Assembly (NCBI RefSeq): GCF_020172685.1
Contig: NZ_CP083986.1
Location: 3,641,973-3,705,972 of the forward strand
Direction: 5' to 3'
Source: [Mycobacterium] nativiensis
GTDB taxonomy: Bacteria > Actinomycetota > Actinomycetes > Mycobacteriales > Mycobacteriaceae
Length of the DNA stretch: 64,000 bases
The stretch's first letter is position 1. Each line of letters begins with the position of its first letter. Below, in pieces: positions 53,028 through 62,319 of this stretch. The position numbers and the translations under genes are program-made. A model generated the notes under the pieces. It saw nothing but the letters and a program-made list of their open reading frames with translations. It did not search any database and was not told the DNA's origin.

Positions 53028-55229
53028 ATGACCGCCACCGTCGACGAACTCACGGTCGTCTCCGATGCCGCCGGCCGGATGCGGGTGCGGGTCCCCTGGG
53101 TCCGCTCCGACTCCCGGCGCGCAGTGGCGGCCGAAGAGGCGGCCGGGCGCATCAACGGGGTGCGCACCGTGCACGCCTATCCGCGCACCGGCGCGGTCGT
53201 GGTGTGGTACTCGCCGAAGCGGTGTGACACCGCCGAGGTCCTGGCGGCGATCAGCTCCGCGGCCACCGTCGCCGCCGAGCTGATCCCGGCCCGGACCCCG
53301 CGCTCGGCGGACATCCGCAACACCGACGTGCTGCGCATGGTGATCGGCGGAGCGGCGCTGGCACTGCTGGGGGTGCGCCGCTACGTGTTCGCCCGGCCTC
53401 CCCTGCTCGGGCCCAGTGGCCAACTCGTCGCCACCGGGGCGACGGTCTTCATGGGTTACCCCTTCCTGCGGGGCGCACTGCGCTCGATCCGGTCGGGCAA
53501 GGCCGGCACCGACGCACTGGTGACCGCCGCGACCGTCGCCAGCCTGGTGCTGCGGGAGAACGTGGTGGCCCTGACCGTGCTGTGGCTGCTCAACATCGGC
53601 GAGTACCTCCAGGATCTGACACTGCGGCGGACCCGGCGCGCGATCTCGGATCTGCTGCGCGGCAACCAGGACACCGCCTGGGTCCGGGTGGGCCAAGGTC
53701 CCGCGGACAACCCGGAATACACCGAAGTTCAGGTGCCGATCGACACGGTGCAGATCGACGACGAGGTGATCATCCACGACCACGTGGCGATCCCGGTCGA
53801 CGGCGAGATCGTCGACGGGGAGGCCATAGTCGACCAGTCCGCCATCACCGGGGAGACGCTGCCGGTCAGCGTGATCGCCGGGGCGCGAGTGCACGCCGGT
53901 TCGGTGGTGGTCCGCGGCCGGGTGGTGGTGCGTGCCACCGCGGTGGGCAACCAGACCGTGATCGGCCGCATCATCAGCCGCGTCGAGGAGGCGCAGCACG
54001 ACCGCGCACCGATCCAGACCGTCGGCGAGAACTTCTCCCGCCGCTTCGTGCCGGCCTCCTTCATCCTGTCGGCGCTCACTCTGGCGCTCACCGGTGACGT
54101 CCGCCGCGCGATGACCATGCTGCTGATCGCCTGCCCGTGCGCGGTGGGATTGGCCACCCCGACGTCGATCAGCGCGGCGATCGGCAACGGGGCCCGGCGC
54201 GGCATCCTGATCAAGGGCGGCTCGCATCTCGAGCAGGCCGGCCGGGTGGACGCGATCGTGTTCGACAAGACCGGCACGCTCACCATCGGACGTCCAGTGG
54301 TCACCAATATCGTTGCGATTCACAAAGATTGGCAACCCGAGCAGGTGCTCGCCTACGCCGCCAGCTCGGAGTTGCACTCCCGGCACCCGCTGGCCGAGGC
54401 GGTGATCCGCTCCACCGAGGAACGCCACATCAGTATCCCGCCGCACGAGGAGTGCGAAGTCCTGGTCGGGCTGGGCATCCGCACCTGGGCCGACGGCCGC
54501 ACCCTGCTGCTGGGCAGCCCGAATCTGCTGCGCTCGGAGAAGGTCCGCATCTCGAAGAAGGCGTCGGACTGGGTTACCAAGCTACGGGCTCAGGCCGAGA
54601 CACCGCTGCTGCTGGCGGTCGACGGCACCCTGGTCGGGCTGATCAGCCTGCGCGACGAGGTGCGCCCGGAGGCGCATGAGGTGCTCGAGCAGTTGCGTGC
54701 CAAGGGCATTCGCCGCATCGTCATGCTCACCGGGGATCATCCGGAGACCGCTGCGGCGGTGGCCTCCGAACTCGGCATCGACGAGTGGCGAGCGGAGGTG
54801 CTTCCGGAGGACAAGCTTGCGGTGGTCCGCGGGTTGCAGGATGAGGGCTACGTGGTCGGCATGGTCGGTGACGGCGTCAATGACGCACCCGCGCTCGCGG
54901 CCGCCGACATCGGGATCGCGATGGGACTGGCAGGCACCGACGTTGCGGTGGAGACCGCCGACGTGGCGCTGGCCAACGACGACCTGCGCCGACTGCTCGA
55001 CGTCCGGGACCTGGGCGGCCGTGCCGTCGAGGTGATCCGGCAGAACTACGGCATGTCGATCGCGGTCAACGCCGCCGGCCTGCTGATCGGTGCCGGCGGT
55101 GCGCTGTCGCCGGTGCTGGCGGCGATCCTGCACAACGCGTCGTCGGTGGCGGTCGTCGCCAACAGTTCGCGGTTGATTCGCTACAAACTGGATCGGGAAC
55201 CCGTGGCGTCGTCCCCCGCCAGCGCGTAA
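53028..55229 (+). CDS. ctpC: P1B-type metal-transporting ATPase CtpC
   Basis: A 733-residue P-type ATPase. The phosphatase motif ITGE, the membrane metal site LIACPCAVGLATPTSISA, phosphorylation motif DKTGTLTIGRPVV, HP motif (SRHPLAEA), and GDGVNDAPALAAADIGIAMG hinge are present, with about eight membrane segments. CtpC exports Zn2+ and Mn2+. AAGGAG before ATG 53028 fixes the start. It is encoded after pacL1 and probably shares its promoter. Confidence 0.95.
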   Translation: MTATVDELTVVSDAAGRMRVRVPWVRSDSRRAVAAEEAAGRINGVRTVHAYPRTGAVVVWYSPKRCDTAEVLAAISSAATVAAELIPARTPRSADIRNTDVLRMVIGGAALALLGVRRYVFARPPLLGPSGQLVATGATVFMGYPFLRGALRSIRSGKAGTDALVTAATVASLVLRENVVALTVLWLLNIGEYLQDLTLRRTRRAISDLLRGNQDTAWVRVGQGPADNPEYTEVQVPIDTVQIDDEVIIHDHVAIPVDGEIVDGEAIVDQSAITGETLPVSVIAGARVHAGSVVVRGRVVVRATAVGNQTVIGRIISRVEEAQHDRAPIQTVGENFSRRFVPASFILSALTLALTGDVRRAMTMLLIACPCAVGLATPTSISAAIGNGARRGILIKGGSHLEQAGRVDAIVFDKTGTLTIGRPVVTNIVAIHKDWQPEQVLAYAASSELHSRHPLAEAVIRSTEERHISIPPHEECEVLVGLGIRTWADGRTLLLGSPNLLRSEKVRISKKASDWVTKLRAQAETPLLLAVDGTLVGLISLRDEVRPEAHEVLEQLRAKGIRRIVMLTGDHPETAAAVASELGIDEWRAEVLPEDKLAVVRGLQDEGYVVGMVGDGVNDAPALAAADIGIAMGLAGTDVAVETADVALANDDLRRLLDVRDLGGRAVEVIRQNYGMSIAVNAAGLLIGAGGALSPVLAAILHNASSVAVVANSSRLIRYKLDREPVASSPASA

Positions 55230-55311
55230 TCTGTGACCGTCCCGACTGACCCTGTCGAGCAACACCACCAGCTCCAGGGCAGTCGGGACTTTGCTGCCCG
55301 GCCCGGCCGGT

Positions 55312-56037
55312 TCAGCAGCCGCATCCCTCGCCGCGCCAGGACCGGAAGCCCTGCCACACCGACACGGCGGCAACGCCGAGACCGATCAGCGGGTCCAGCC
55401 ACCAGGCACCGGACCACTGCGCGGTGAGCGTCAGCCCGACCAGCACCGCCGCGGCCTGGATGGCGCACAGGTAGTTCTGCACGCCCTCGCCGACGGTGGC
55501 CGCCGAGCCCAGCCGGACCCCCAACCGTCGCTGCGCTCGCCCCAGCATCGGCATCACCAGCACCGCCGCGGCGGTGACCGCGATGCCGATGACGCTGCTC
55601 TCGGAACGGTGGTCGCTGAACAGGTGGTTCACCGACTCGGCGGCGATGTAGGGGGCGTTGATCCAGAACGACACCGCCACCCCGATCTGGGCGCGCCGTT
55701 CGGCCGTTTCCGACCGCGTGCGGGCACCGGTGAACCGCCAGATCACGATGGCTCCGGCCAGCGCCTCGGGAATGGCGCCCAGGGCCCAGCCGGTCAGCGC
55801 GATCGAGCCGGCCGCCAGGCCCTGCCACAGGCCCACCACGCCCTCCACACCGACCAGCACCAAGCTGATCCAGGCGAGCCGGCGTGCCCATGTCGCCGCG
55901 CGGTACCAGCCGGCGTCGTGCACCGGCGCCGCCGGGTGCGCGTGCGAGTGCGCGTGATCGTGTGGGACTACACCGTGAGGGACCGCGCAGCTGTCGACGA
56001 CGCCCACCGATTCGGGCCCCTCGGTGCGACTGTCCAC
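55312..56037 (-). CDS. cation-transporter-like membrane protein with His-rich N-terminus (Rv3271c position)
   Basis: A 241-residue protein with an N-terminal His-rich stretch (PHGVVPHDHAHSHAHP), then five or six hydrophobic segments (LAWISLVLVGVEGVVGLW, GWALGAIPEALAGAIVIWR, VGVAVSFWINAPYIAAESV) and a Gly-Cys-Gly-Cys C-terminus. The layout resembles a cation-diffusion-facilitator-like metal transporter. GTG 56037 follows TAGGAT by 7 bp, which suits a leaderless start. It is convergent with ctpC, so both may serve metal efflux. The exact family is uncertain. Confidence 0.8.
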   Translation of the reverse strand: MDSRTEGPESVGVVDSCAVPHGVVPHDHAHSHAHPAAPVHDAGWYRAATWARRLAWISLVLVGVEGVVGLWQGLAAGSIALTGWALGAIPEALAGAIVIWRFTGARTRSETAERRAQIGVAVSFWINAPYIAAESVNHLFSDHRSESSVIGIAVTAAAVLVMPMLGRAQRRLGVRLGSAATVGEGVQNYLCAIQAAAVLVGLTLTAQWSGAWWLDPLIGLGVAAVSVWQGFRSWRGEGCGC

Positions 56038-56120
56038 GTCGAAAATCCTACCGTCCGCCGGGCGTGGAGACCGCAAGCGCGACGTGGTCGGGTGCTGCAA
56101 ATCACCACCATCGGGCCTGT

Positions 56121-58058
56121 TCAGCCCGGAGCCAGCCGCACCACCCGGTCGTTTCCGCGGTCGGCGACGAACACCGTTCCGCTCTTGCCGACCGCGACAT
56201 CCAGCGGGGTGTTGAGCCCACTGAACGCCAGCGTGGTCGGGGTGCTCGCACCGGCCGCGAGCTCGAGCACCTTGTTGCCGTCGTGTTCGGTGACGTAGAC
56301 GTTGGCGTCGGAATCCACGGTGATGCCCCACGGCACCGCGACCCCGGTGAACGGCAGCACCGTCTGGTTGGTGGATCCGGCGGCCAGCTTCAGCACCCGA
56401 TTGTTGTCGGTGTCGGTGACGTAGACCGTCCCCGAACCGTCCACCGCCACGCCGTCGGGGTTGTTGAGGCCGCTGAACGGCAGCACCGTCTGGGTGTTCG
56501 ACCCGGCCGCCAGCTCCACCACCCGGTCGTTGCCGCGGTCGGCGACGTAGACGTTGCCGCCGGAGTCCACCGCCACTCCCTCGGGGTAGCTCAGCCCGGT
56601 GAACGGCAGCAGCACCTGGTCGGTGGAGCCCGCCGTCAGCTTCACCACCCGGTTGTTGAAGTCCGTGACGTAGACGGTGCCGTTCTTGTCGACCGCCACG
56701 CCCTGCGGCTGGTAGAGCCCGCTGAACGGCAGCACGGTCGGCGCGGACGAGCCCGCCGCGAGCTTCACCACCCGTCCGTACATGCCCTGACTGGCGACGT
56801 AGACGTTGTCGTCGGAGTCCAGCGCCACCCCGCTCGGCGACAGCCGGAAGTTGATGCCGGTGAACTGCAGCTCACTCTGGCCGGCCGGCGCCGCCGACGA
56901 GGGCTGCGACGGCCGGGCGATCAGGTAGCCGACCACGCCCACCACCGCCACCAACGCCAGAATCGCGGCGCCGATCACCGCCCGGTGACGCGTGCCGGGG
57001 CCCGCTGCGGTGTGGCCGAACGTCGGTGCCGGCGGCGGCGAATACGCCGGTGGCCGGCGCACCGGGGGTGCCTGCGGCGCGGGCCGGTCGCGCCAGCCGG
57101 TGATCTGTGCGCCCGTGGACACCGGAGCCGGCGGAGCCACCGGAGCCGCCAGGGTCTCGGGGCCGAAGGCCGCCTCTTCGCCGCGCCGCATGATGGTGGC
57201 CGCCTGGTCCTGCTGCGGGCCGGTGAGTGCCTGATTCGCGGCCGACGCCAGCTCGCCGGCACTGCGGTAGCGGTCCTCGGGCCGTTTGGCCATCCCACGC
57301 GCGATCACCTGGTCGAACGCGGGCGACACACTGCCCGGGCGCTGCGCGCTGGGCCGCGGGGCGGGCTCGGTCAGGTGCGCGGCGATCATCCGCTCGATGC
57401 TGTCGGCCCGATACGGCGGTGTACCGGTCAGGCATTCGCCGAGCACGCAGGCCAGCGAGTAGATGTCGGCCCGGTAGGTGACGTCGCCGCCGGTGAACCG
57501 TTCCGGGGCCATGTAGTTGTAGGTGCCCACGGTGGTCCCGATCTGGGTCAGCCCGGGGTCGGTGGCCGCGCGTGCGATGCCGAAATCCACCAGGTAGACG
57601 AAGTCGTCGTCAGTCACCAGGATGTTCTCCGGCTTGACGTCGCGGTGCATGATCCCGGCGGCGTGCGCGGCGTCCAGCGCGGCGGCGACCTGGCGCATCA
57701 CCGCCACCGTCCGGGCCGGGCTGAGCGGGCCGTGGCGGTTCAGCAGGGCCCGCAGCGACTGCCCCTGGATCAGGCGCATCTCCACGTAGAACTGTCCGTC
57801 AATCTCGCCGTAGTCGTGGATGGGCACCACGTGGGGTTCGGTGAGCCGTCCGGCCGTGTCGGCCTCGCGCTGAAGCCGGGCGTGCAGCACCGGGTCGCCG
57901 GAGAGTTGCGGCGAAATGAGCTTCAGCGCCACCGACCGGTGCTTGCGGGTGTCCTCGGCCTCGTAGACCTCTCCCATCCCGCCACTGCCCAACAGCCGGA
58001 CCAGCCGGTAGTGCCCGAACTGGGACCCGGCTCGCGAACCGAGCCCGCCGTTATGCAC
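56121..58058 (-). CDS. PknD-like Ser/Thr kinase with NHL propeller (copy 1)
   Basis: A 645-residue receptor kinase. Seen: glycine loop GSGGMG (24-29), Lys46, HRDVKPEN (138-145), DFG (158-160), and an activation loop TQIGTTVGT (171-179) like PknD. A helix at about 360-382 precedes a six-bladed NHL propeller of repeats such as GVAVDSGGNVYVADRGNDRVVELAAGS (in pieces). In M. tuberculosis, pknD lies beside pstS2 (Rv0931c-Rv0932c), as here. The stop lies 6 bp after the second copy's stop side (58065). It may sense phosphate or envelope state. Confidence 0.9.
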   Translation of the reverse strand: MHNGGLGSRAGSQFGHYRLVRLLGSGGMGEVYEAEDTRKHRSVALKLISPQLSGDPVLHARLQREADTAGRLTEPHVVPIHDYGEIDGQFYVEMRLIQGQSLRALLNRHGPLSPARTVAVMRQVAAALDAAHAAGIMHRDVKPENILVTDDDFVYLVDFGIARAATDPGLTQIGTTVGTYNYMAPERFTGGDVTYRADIYSLACVLGECLTGTPPYRADSIERMIAAHLTEPAPRPSAQRPGSVSPAFDQVIARGMAKRPEDRYRSAGELASAANQALTGPQQDQAATIMRRGEEAAFGPETLAAPVAPPAPVSTGAQITGWRDRPAPQAPPVRRPPAYSPPPAPTFGHTAAGPGTRHRAVIGAAILALVAVVGVVGYLIARPSQPSSAAPAGQSELQFTGINFRLSPSGVALDSDDNVYVASQGMYGRVVKLAAGSSAPTVLPFSGLYQPQGVAVDKNGTVYVTDFNNRVVKLTAGSTDQVLLPFTGLSYPEGVAVDSGGNVYVADRGNDRVVELAAGSNTQTVLPFSGLNNPDGVAVDGSGTVYVTDTDNNRVLKLAAGSTNQTVLPFTGVAVPWGITVDSDANVYVTEHDGNKVLELAAGASTPTTLAFSGLNTPLDVAVGKSGTVFVADRGNDRVVRLAPG

Positions 58059-58064
58059 CTGTCC

Positions 58065-60086
58065 TCATCGGTCCGACTCCACCTTCACCACCCGGTCGTT
58101 GCCGCGGTCGGCGACGTAGACGTTGCCGTGGTTGTCAACTGCGACGTCCAACGGCGCGTTGAGACCGGTGAACGGCAAGACCACCGGGATCGCTGCCCCG
58201 GCAGCCAGTTTCACGACCTTGTTGCGGTTGCGCTCGGTGACGTAGATGTCGCCGGCGTCGTCCACCGCGATGCCCCACGGGGCGACGATCCCGGTGAACG
58301 GCAACACCACCTGTTCATTGGTGGCCGCCAGCAGCTTGAGCACCCGGTTGTTGCCGGTGTCGGTGACATAGACGTTGCCGGCGGAATCCACCGCCACCCC
58401 GTCCGGTTTGTTCAGGCCGACGAAGGGCACCGCGGTCTGCACATTCGAGCCGGCTTCCAGCCGCAGCACGAGATCGTTACCGCGGTCGGCGACGTAGACG
58501 TTGCCCTCGGAATCCACCGCCACCCCGTCGGGGTCCTCCAGGCCGGCGAACGGCAGCACCACGTGTGACTCGGAGTCGGCCGAGATCTTGACCACGTGGG
58601 CGTTGACGTCGGAGAAGTACACGTTGCCGTCCTTGTCGACGGTCAATCCGCGGGGCTGGTACTGGTCGCTGAACGGCAGCATCGAGGAGGTGTCCGAGTC
58701 GGCCGCCAGTTTGACCACCCGCCCGTGCATGCCCTCACTGGTGACGTAGACGCTGCCGTCGGCGTCCAGCGCCACCGCGCCCGGCGAGAGCCGGTAGTCG
58801 AGGTCGTTGAACGGCAGCACCGACTGCGGCGGGGCCGCCACCGGAGAAGCCGACGAGGGCCGGGCCACCAGGTTGCCGATGCCGCCGACGACCGCGACCG
58901 CGGCCAACGCGGCGGCCGCCACCAGCACGGGCTTGCGCGGCAGCCGCAGCAGGCGGCGGGACGGGACGGGCATGACCAGGGGGTCGGTGCGCCGGTCGTC
59001 GAGCAGGAGCGGGGACACCGGGAAGGGTGCCGGGGGCAGGCCCCCCAACCCGACACCGAAACCGGCCGCCGAGCCGGCCCCGGAGTCCGTTTCCGGTGGC
59101 GTCCACCCCGGCCAGCCGAGCCCGCCATGGACCGGCTGCAGCGCACCGTCTCCCCGGCCGTCGGTCCGGGGCTCTGCCTCCAGGCCGCCGGGCAGGTGCA
59201 GGGCGGGCTCGCCGCGCCGCAGGATCCTGGCGACCTGGTGACGTTCGGCCTCGGTGAGCGCCGCGTAGGCGGCAGCGGCAAGCTCACCGGCACTGCTGTA
59301 CCGGTCTTCGGGTTTGCGGGCCAACCCTTGCGCCAGCACGTCGTCCATGGCCGCCTGGACCCGCCCGGGGCGAAGCCTGCTGGGGCGCGGGGGTTCGGCC
59401 GTCAGGCGTTCGGCCACCGCGTCGTCGACCGTCTCGGCGGAGAATGGAGCCGCCCCGCTCAGGCATTCGACCAGCACGCAGGCCAGCGAATAGATGTCGG
59501 CGAGGTGGGTGACCTGTTCACCGGTCAGGCGCTCGGGCGCCATGTAGTTGACGGTGCCGGTCGCCGGCTCGGCCTGCGCCACCGGTTCGGCGATGGCCGC
59601 GGCGACACCGAAGTCCATCAGGTAGGCCAGGTCATCGTCGGTGACCAGAATGTTGTCGGGTTTGACGTCGCGGTGGATGACGTCGGCGTTGTGTGCGGCG
59701 TCCAGCGCTGCGGCGATCTGGCGCACGATGGCCACCGCCCGCGGCGGGCTCAGCGGGCCCCCGGTGGCCAATATGGTGGCCAGATCGGTGCCGTCGATCA
59801 GGCCCAGTTCCAGGTAGAGGCGTTCGTCGATCTCACCATAGGCGCGGATCGGCACCACGTGCGGTTCGGTCAGTTGGCCGGCGGCTTCGGCCTCGTCTTC
59901 GAGCCGGCTGCGGAACGCCTCGTCGCCGGAGAGTGCTTCCGAGATCAGCTTGAGCGCCACCGTCTCGTCATTACGGGTGTCCTCGGCCCGGTAAACCTCG
60001 CCCACGACGCCCCGTCCCAGCAACCGCTCCAGCTGATAGGGGCCGAACCGCGATCCAACTCGCGAACCCGGCTCGGCGTTGTTCAC
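58065..60086 (-). CDS. PknD-like Ser/Thr kinase with NHL propeller (copy 2)
   Basis: A 673-residue tandem paralogue of copy 1: same kinase start (SRFGPYQLERLLGRGVVGEVY), HRDVKPDN (138-145), DFG (158-160), membrane helix (about 395-415 in the sequence around KPVLVAAAALAAVAVVGGIG) and a longer Pro/Gly linker before it, then six NHL repeats. Its activation loop reads DFGVAAAIAEPVAQAEPATGT, one residue shorter and missing the Thr pair of copy 1, so autophosphorylation control probably differs. It is 6 bp upstream of copy 1 in the same orientation. Confidence 0.9.
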   Translation of the reverse strand: MNNAEPGSRVGSRFGPYQLERLLGRGVVGEVYRAEDTRNDETVALKLISEALSGDEAFRSRLEDEAEAAGQLTEPHVVPIRAYGEIDERLYLELGLIDGTDLATILATGGPLSPPRAVAIVRQIAAALDAAHNADVIHRDVKPDNILVTDDDLAYLMDFGVAAAIAEPVAQAEPATGTVNYMAPERLTGEQVTHLADIYSLACVLVECLSGAAPFSAETVDDAVAERLTAEPPRPSRLRPGRVQAAMDDVLAQGLARKPEDRYSSAGELAAAAYAALTEAERHQVARILRRGEPALHLPGGLEAEPRTDGRGDGALQPVHGGLGWPGWTPPETDSGAGSAAGFGVGLGGLPPAPFPVSPLLLDDRRTDPLVMPVPSRRLLRLPRKPVLVAAAALAAVAVVGGIGNLVARPSSASPVAAPPQSVLPFNDLDYRLSPGAVALDADGSVYVTSEGMHGRVVKLAADSDTSSMLPFSDQYQPRGLTVDKDGNVYFSDVNAHVVKISADSESHVVLPFAGLEDPDGVAVDSEGNVYVADRGNDLVLRLEAGSNVQTAVPFVGLNKPDGVAVDSAGNVYVTDTGNNRVLKLLAATNEQVVLPFTGIVAPWGIAVDDAGDIYVTERNRNKVVKLAAGAAIPVVLPFTGLNAPLDVAVDNHGNVYVADRGNDRVVKVESDR

Positions 60087-60190
60087 CGACGACGCTCCCT
60101 TCGCTTCACCACTCCAGCGCCACGAAACCGCGGCGAAAGTCCGCCTACCAGCCTAACCGGCTGTTCACCCGACAGAAACCTGACAGACGT

Positions 60191-61309
60191 TCACGAGATG
60201 GCGTTCACCGCGGCCAGGAGCTTCGCCTTGAAGGAATCCGGCAGCGGAATGGACCCGTACTGGTCCAATCCGTCCTGACCCGGACCGATCGCAGCCTGCA
60301 TGAACGCCTTGACCGCCGCGCCGGTGGCGGCGTCAGGGTATTTCGAGCAGACGATCTCGTACGTCGCCAGCACGATCGGGTAGGCGCCCGGATCGGTCGG
60401 CTTGTAGAACGACGAGGTGTCCAGCACCAGATCGTTGGGCTGGCCGGCGGGCGACGCGAACTTCGCGCCGGCGATCGTCTTGCCGACCGAGTCGGCGGAG
60501 ATGGACACCGGGTGGGGGCCGGCCGAGGTGATGATCTGCGCCATCGGCAGCTGCTTGCCGACCGCGAACGACCACTCGTTATAGGTGATGGAACCGTCGG
60601 TGTTCTGCAGTGCCGCCGACGTGCCGTTGTTCCCGGTGGCGCCTTCACCGACGCCGCCGTTGAACATCTCGCCGGTTCCCCCGATCCATGCGCCGTCGGA
60701 GGCGCCGTCGAGATACTTCTGGAAGTTGGCGGTGGTCCCGGATTTGTCGCTGCGATACACCACGTGGATGGGCAGCGAGGGCAGGGCCACCCCGGCATTG
60801 AGCGCCTTGATCGCGGGGTTGTCCCAGCTGCCGATCGTGCCGTTGAAGATCTTCGCGACGGTGGGGCCGTCCAGGCTCAGGGTGTTGACCCCGCTGATGT
60901 GATAGGTGACCGCGATCGGACCGAACACGATCGGCAGGTCCCACGCCGGTGAACCGCACCGCTCCGCCGCCCGCTCCGGCTGGCCCTTGGACGGGTCCAG
61001 CGCCACATCGGATCCGGCGAGATCGGTCTGGTTGCCGACGAAGTCGTCGACTCCGGCGCCGGAGCCGTTCGCGTTGTAGTCCAGCGTGTGTCCCGGGCAT
61101 GCCCGGATGTAGGCGTAGACGAACTGCTCGATCGCGTTCTCCTGGGCAGTCGAGCCGCTGGCGTGCAGTTCCTGTTTGCCGCCGCAGTCCACCTCCACCG
61201 CCGCGCCGCCGGCCGTTCCCGAGTGGCCGGAGTTGCCGCCGCAGGACGAAACCATCAGTGCGCCAACAGCGAGCAGCGCCAACACCACAGTCGACCGGCC
61301 TAATCTCAC
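60191..61309 (-). CDS. pstS2: phosphate-binding lipoprotein PstS
   Basis: A 372-residue substrate-binding lipoprotein. The signal peptide ends in lipobox LMVSSCGG; mature motifs are [29 protein letters not shown], and [16 protein letters not shown] (phosphate-binding Ser/Thr loops), typical of PstS. It delivers phosphate to the Pst ABC transporter. Its position between pknD-like genes and divergent pstB resembles pstS2 (Rv0932c); the exact paralogue name is by synteny. Confidence 0.92.
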   Translation of the reverse strand: MRLGRSTVVLALLAVGALMVSSCGGNSGHSGTAGGAAVEVDCGGKQELHASGSTAQENAIEQFVYAYIRACPGHTLDYNANGSGAGVDDFVGNQTDLAGSDVALDPSKGQPERAAERCGSPAWDLPIVFGPIAVTYHISGVNTLSLDGPTVAKIFNGTIGSWDNPAIKALNAGVALPSLPIHVVYRSDKSGTTANFQKYLDGASDGAWIGGTGEMFNGGVGEGATGNNGTSAALQNTDGSITYNEWSFAVGKQLPMAQIITSAGPHPVSISADSVGKTIAGAKFASPAGQPNDLVLDTSSFYKPTDPGAYPIVLATYEIVCSKYPDAATGAAVKAFMQAAIGPGQDGLDQYGSIPLPDSFKAKLLAAVNAIS

Positions 61310-61476
61310 AGGACGAAACTTTACCGTGACTGCCGGCAGGCGGACGCGGTATTACCCGATGCCGTCCCGACGGCCACGCCGGTCTGAACTCCTGACCGCC
61401 GCACTGACACCGAGCGCGGCGGTCTGCGCAGCGTCTTGACAACTGATCCGCAGGAATCGGTCGTAACATGGCGGCG

Positions 61477-62319
61477 ATGCCGCCCGTCGAACTCGACAGC
61501 GAGACCGGGGATGTCAGCGTTCCAGCGATGAGCGCTGTCGGCCTCACCTTGGGTTTTGGCACGAAAACCGTACTCAACGAGGTGAATCTGGCGTTTGGCG
61601 CCCGGGCGATCACCGCGCTGCTCGGGCCCACCGGCTCCGGCAAGACGACGTTTCTGCGCACCCTGAACCGGATGAACGACAAGGTGACCGGCTATCGGCA
61701 CAGCGGTGACGTCCTGCTCGGCGGGACAACCATCTTCGGTGCCCGGGATCTGATGGAACTGCGCCGCAGCGTCGGCATGCTGTTCCAGCGCCCCAATCCC
61801 TTCCCGATGTCGATCTTGGATAACGTCGTTGCCGGTGTGCGTGCCCATAAAATGGTGCCACGCAAGCAGTTCCGCAGCGTCGCCGAAGAGAAGCTTCGAC
61901 TGGTCGGACTCTGGGATGCGGTCAAGGACCGGTTGGGCGACTCTCCGTTCCGACTGTCCGGCGGCCAGCAACAGCTGCTGTGCACCGCTCGTGCGCTGGC
62001 GGTCGACCCGGACGTGCTGCTGCTCGACGAGCCCACATCGTCGTTGGACCCGAACACGACCGACAAGATCGAACAGCTCATTTCGTCGCTGGCCGGGCGG
62101 TTGACGGTGATCATGGTGACCCACGATTTGGCGCAGGCAGCCCGGATCGCCGACCGCACCGCGTTCTTCTTCGAGGGCAGGCTGGTCGAGGAAGGCCCTA
62201 CCGCGCAACTGTTCTCGTCGCCGCAGCACGAAGAGACCGTCCGCTACGTATCCCGGGGGCAGTTGACCGCCGGGAACCGCCAGATGTTCGCCGAACACGA
62301 GGAAAGGGTGTCACCGTGA
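61477..62319 (+). CDS. pstB: phosphate ABC transporter ATPase
   Basis: A 280-residue ABC ATPase: Walker A LLGPTGSGKTTFLRTLNR, Q-loop MLFQRPNPFPMS, signature RLSGGQQQLL, Walker B VLLLDEPTSSLD, and H-loop MVTHDLAQAARIAD. The PRKxF/DAVKDRL region is as in PstB. A TAACAT -10 candidate (61464-61469) overlaps an upstream ATG (61468), so ATG 61477, 7 bp beyond it, fits a leaderless start better. Divergent from pstS2 and overlapping the second pstS gene by 4 bp. Confidence 0.93.
   Translation: MPPVELDSETGDVSVPAMSAVGLTLGFGTKTVLNEVNLAFGARAITALLGPTGSGKTTFLRTLNRMNDKVTGYRHSGDVLLGGTTIFGARDLMELRRSVGMLFQRPNPFPMSILDNVVAGVRAHKMVPRKQFRSVAEEKLRLVGLWDAVKDRLGDSPFRLSGGQQQLLCTARALAVDPDVLLLDEPTSSLDPNTTDKIEQLISSLAGRLTVIMVTHDLAQAARIADRTAFFFEGRLVEEGPTAQLFSSPQHEETVRYVSRGQLTAGNRQMFAEHEERVSP

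Noticed and set aside
60163..60209. PHO-box-like GTTCACC repeats before the second PknD copy
   Set aside because: Spacing is irregular (26 and 14 bp) and two of the three lie in the pstS2 coding end; likely coincidence.
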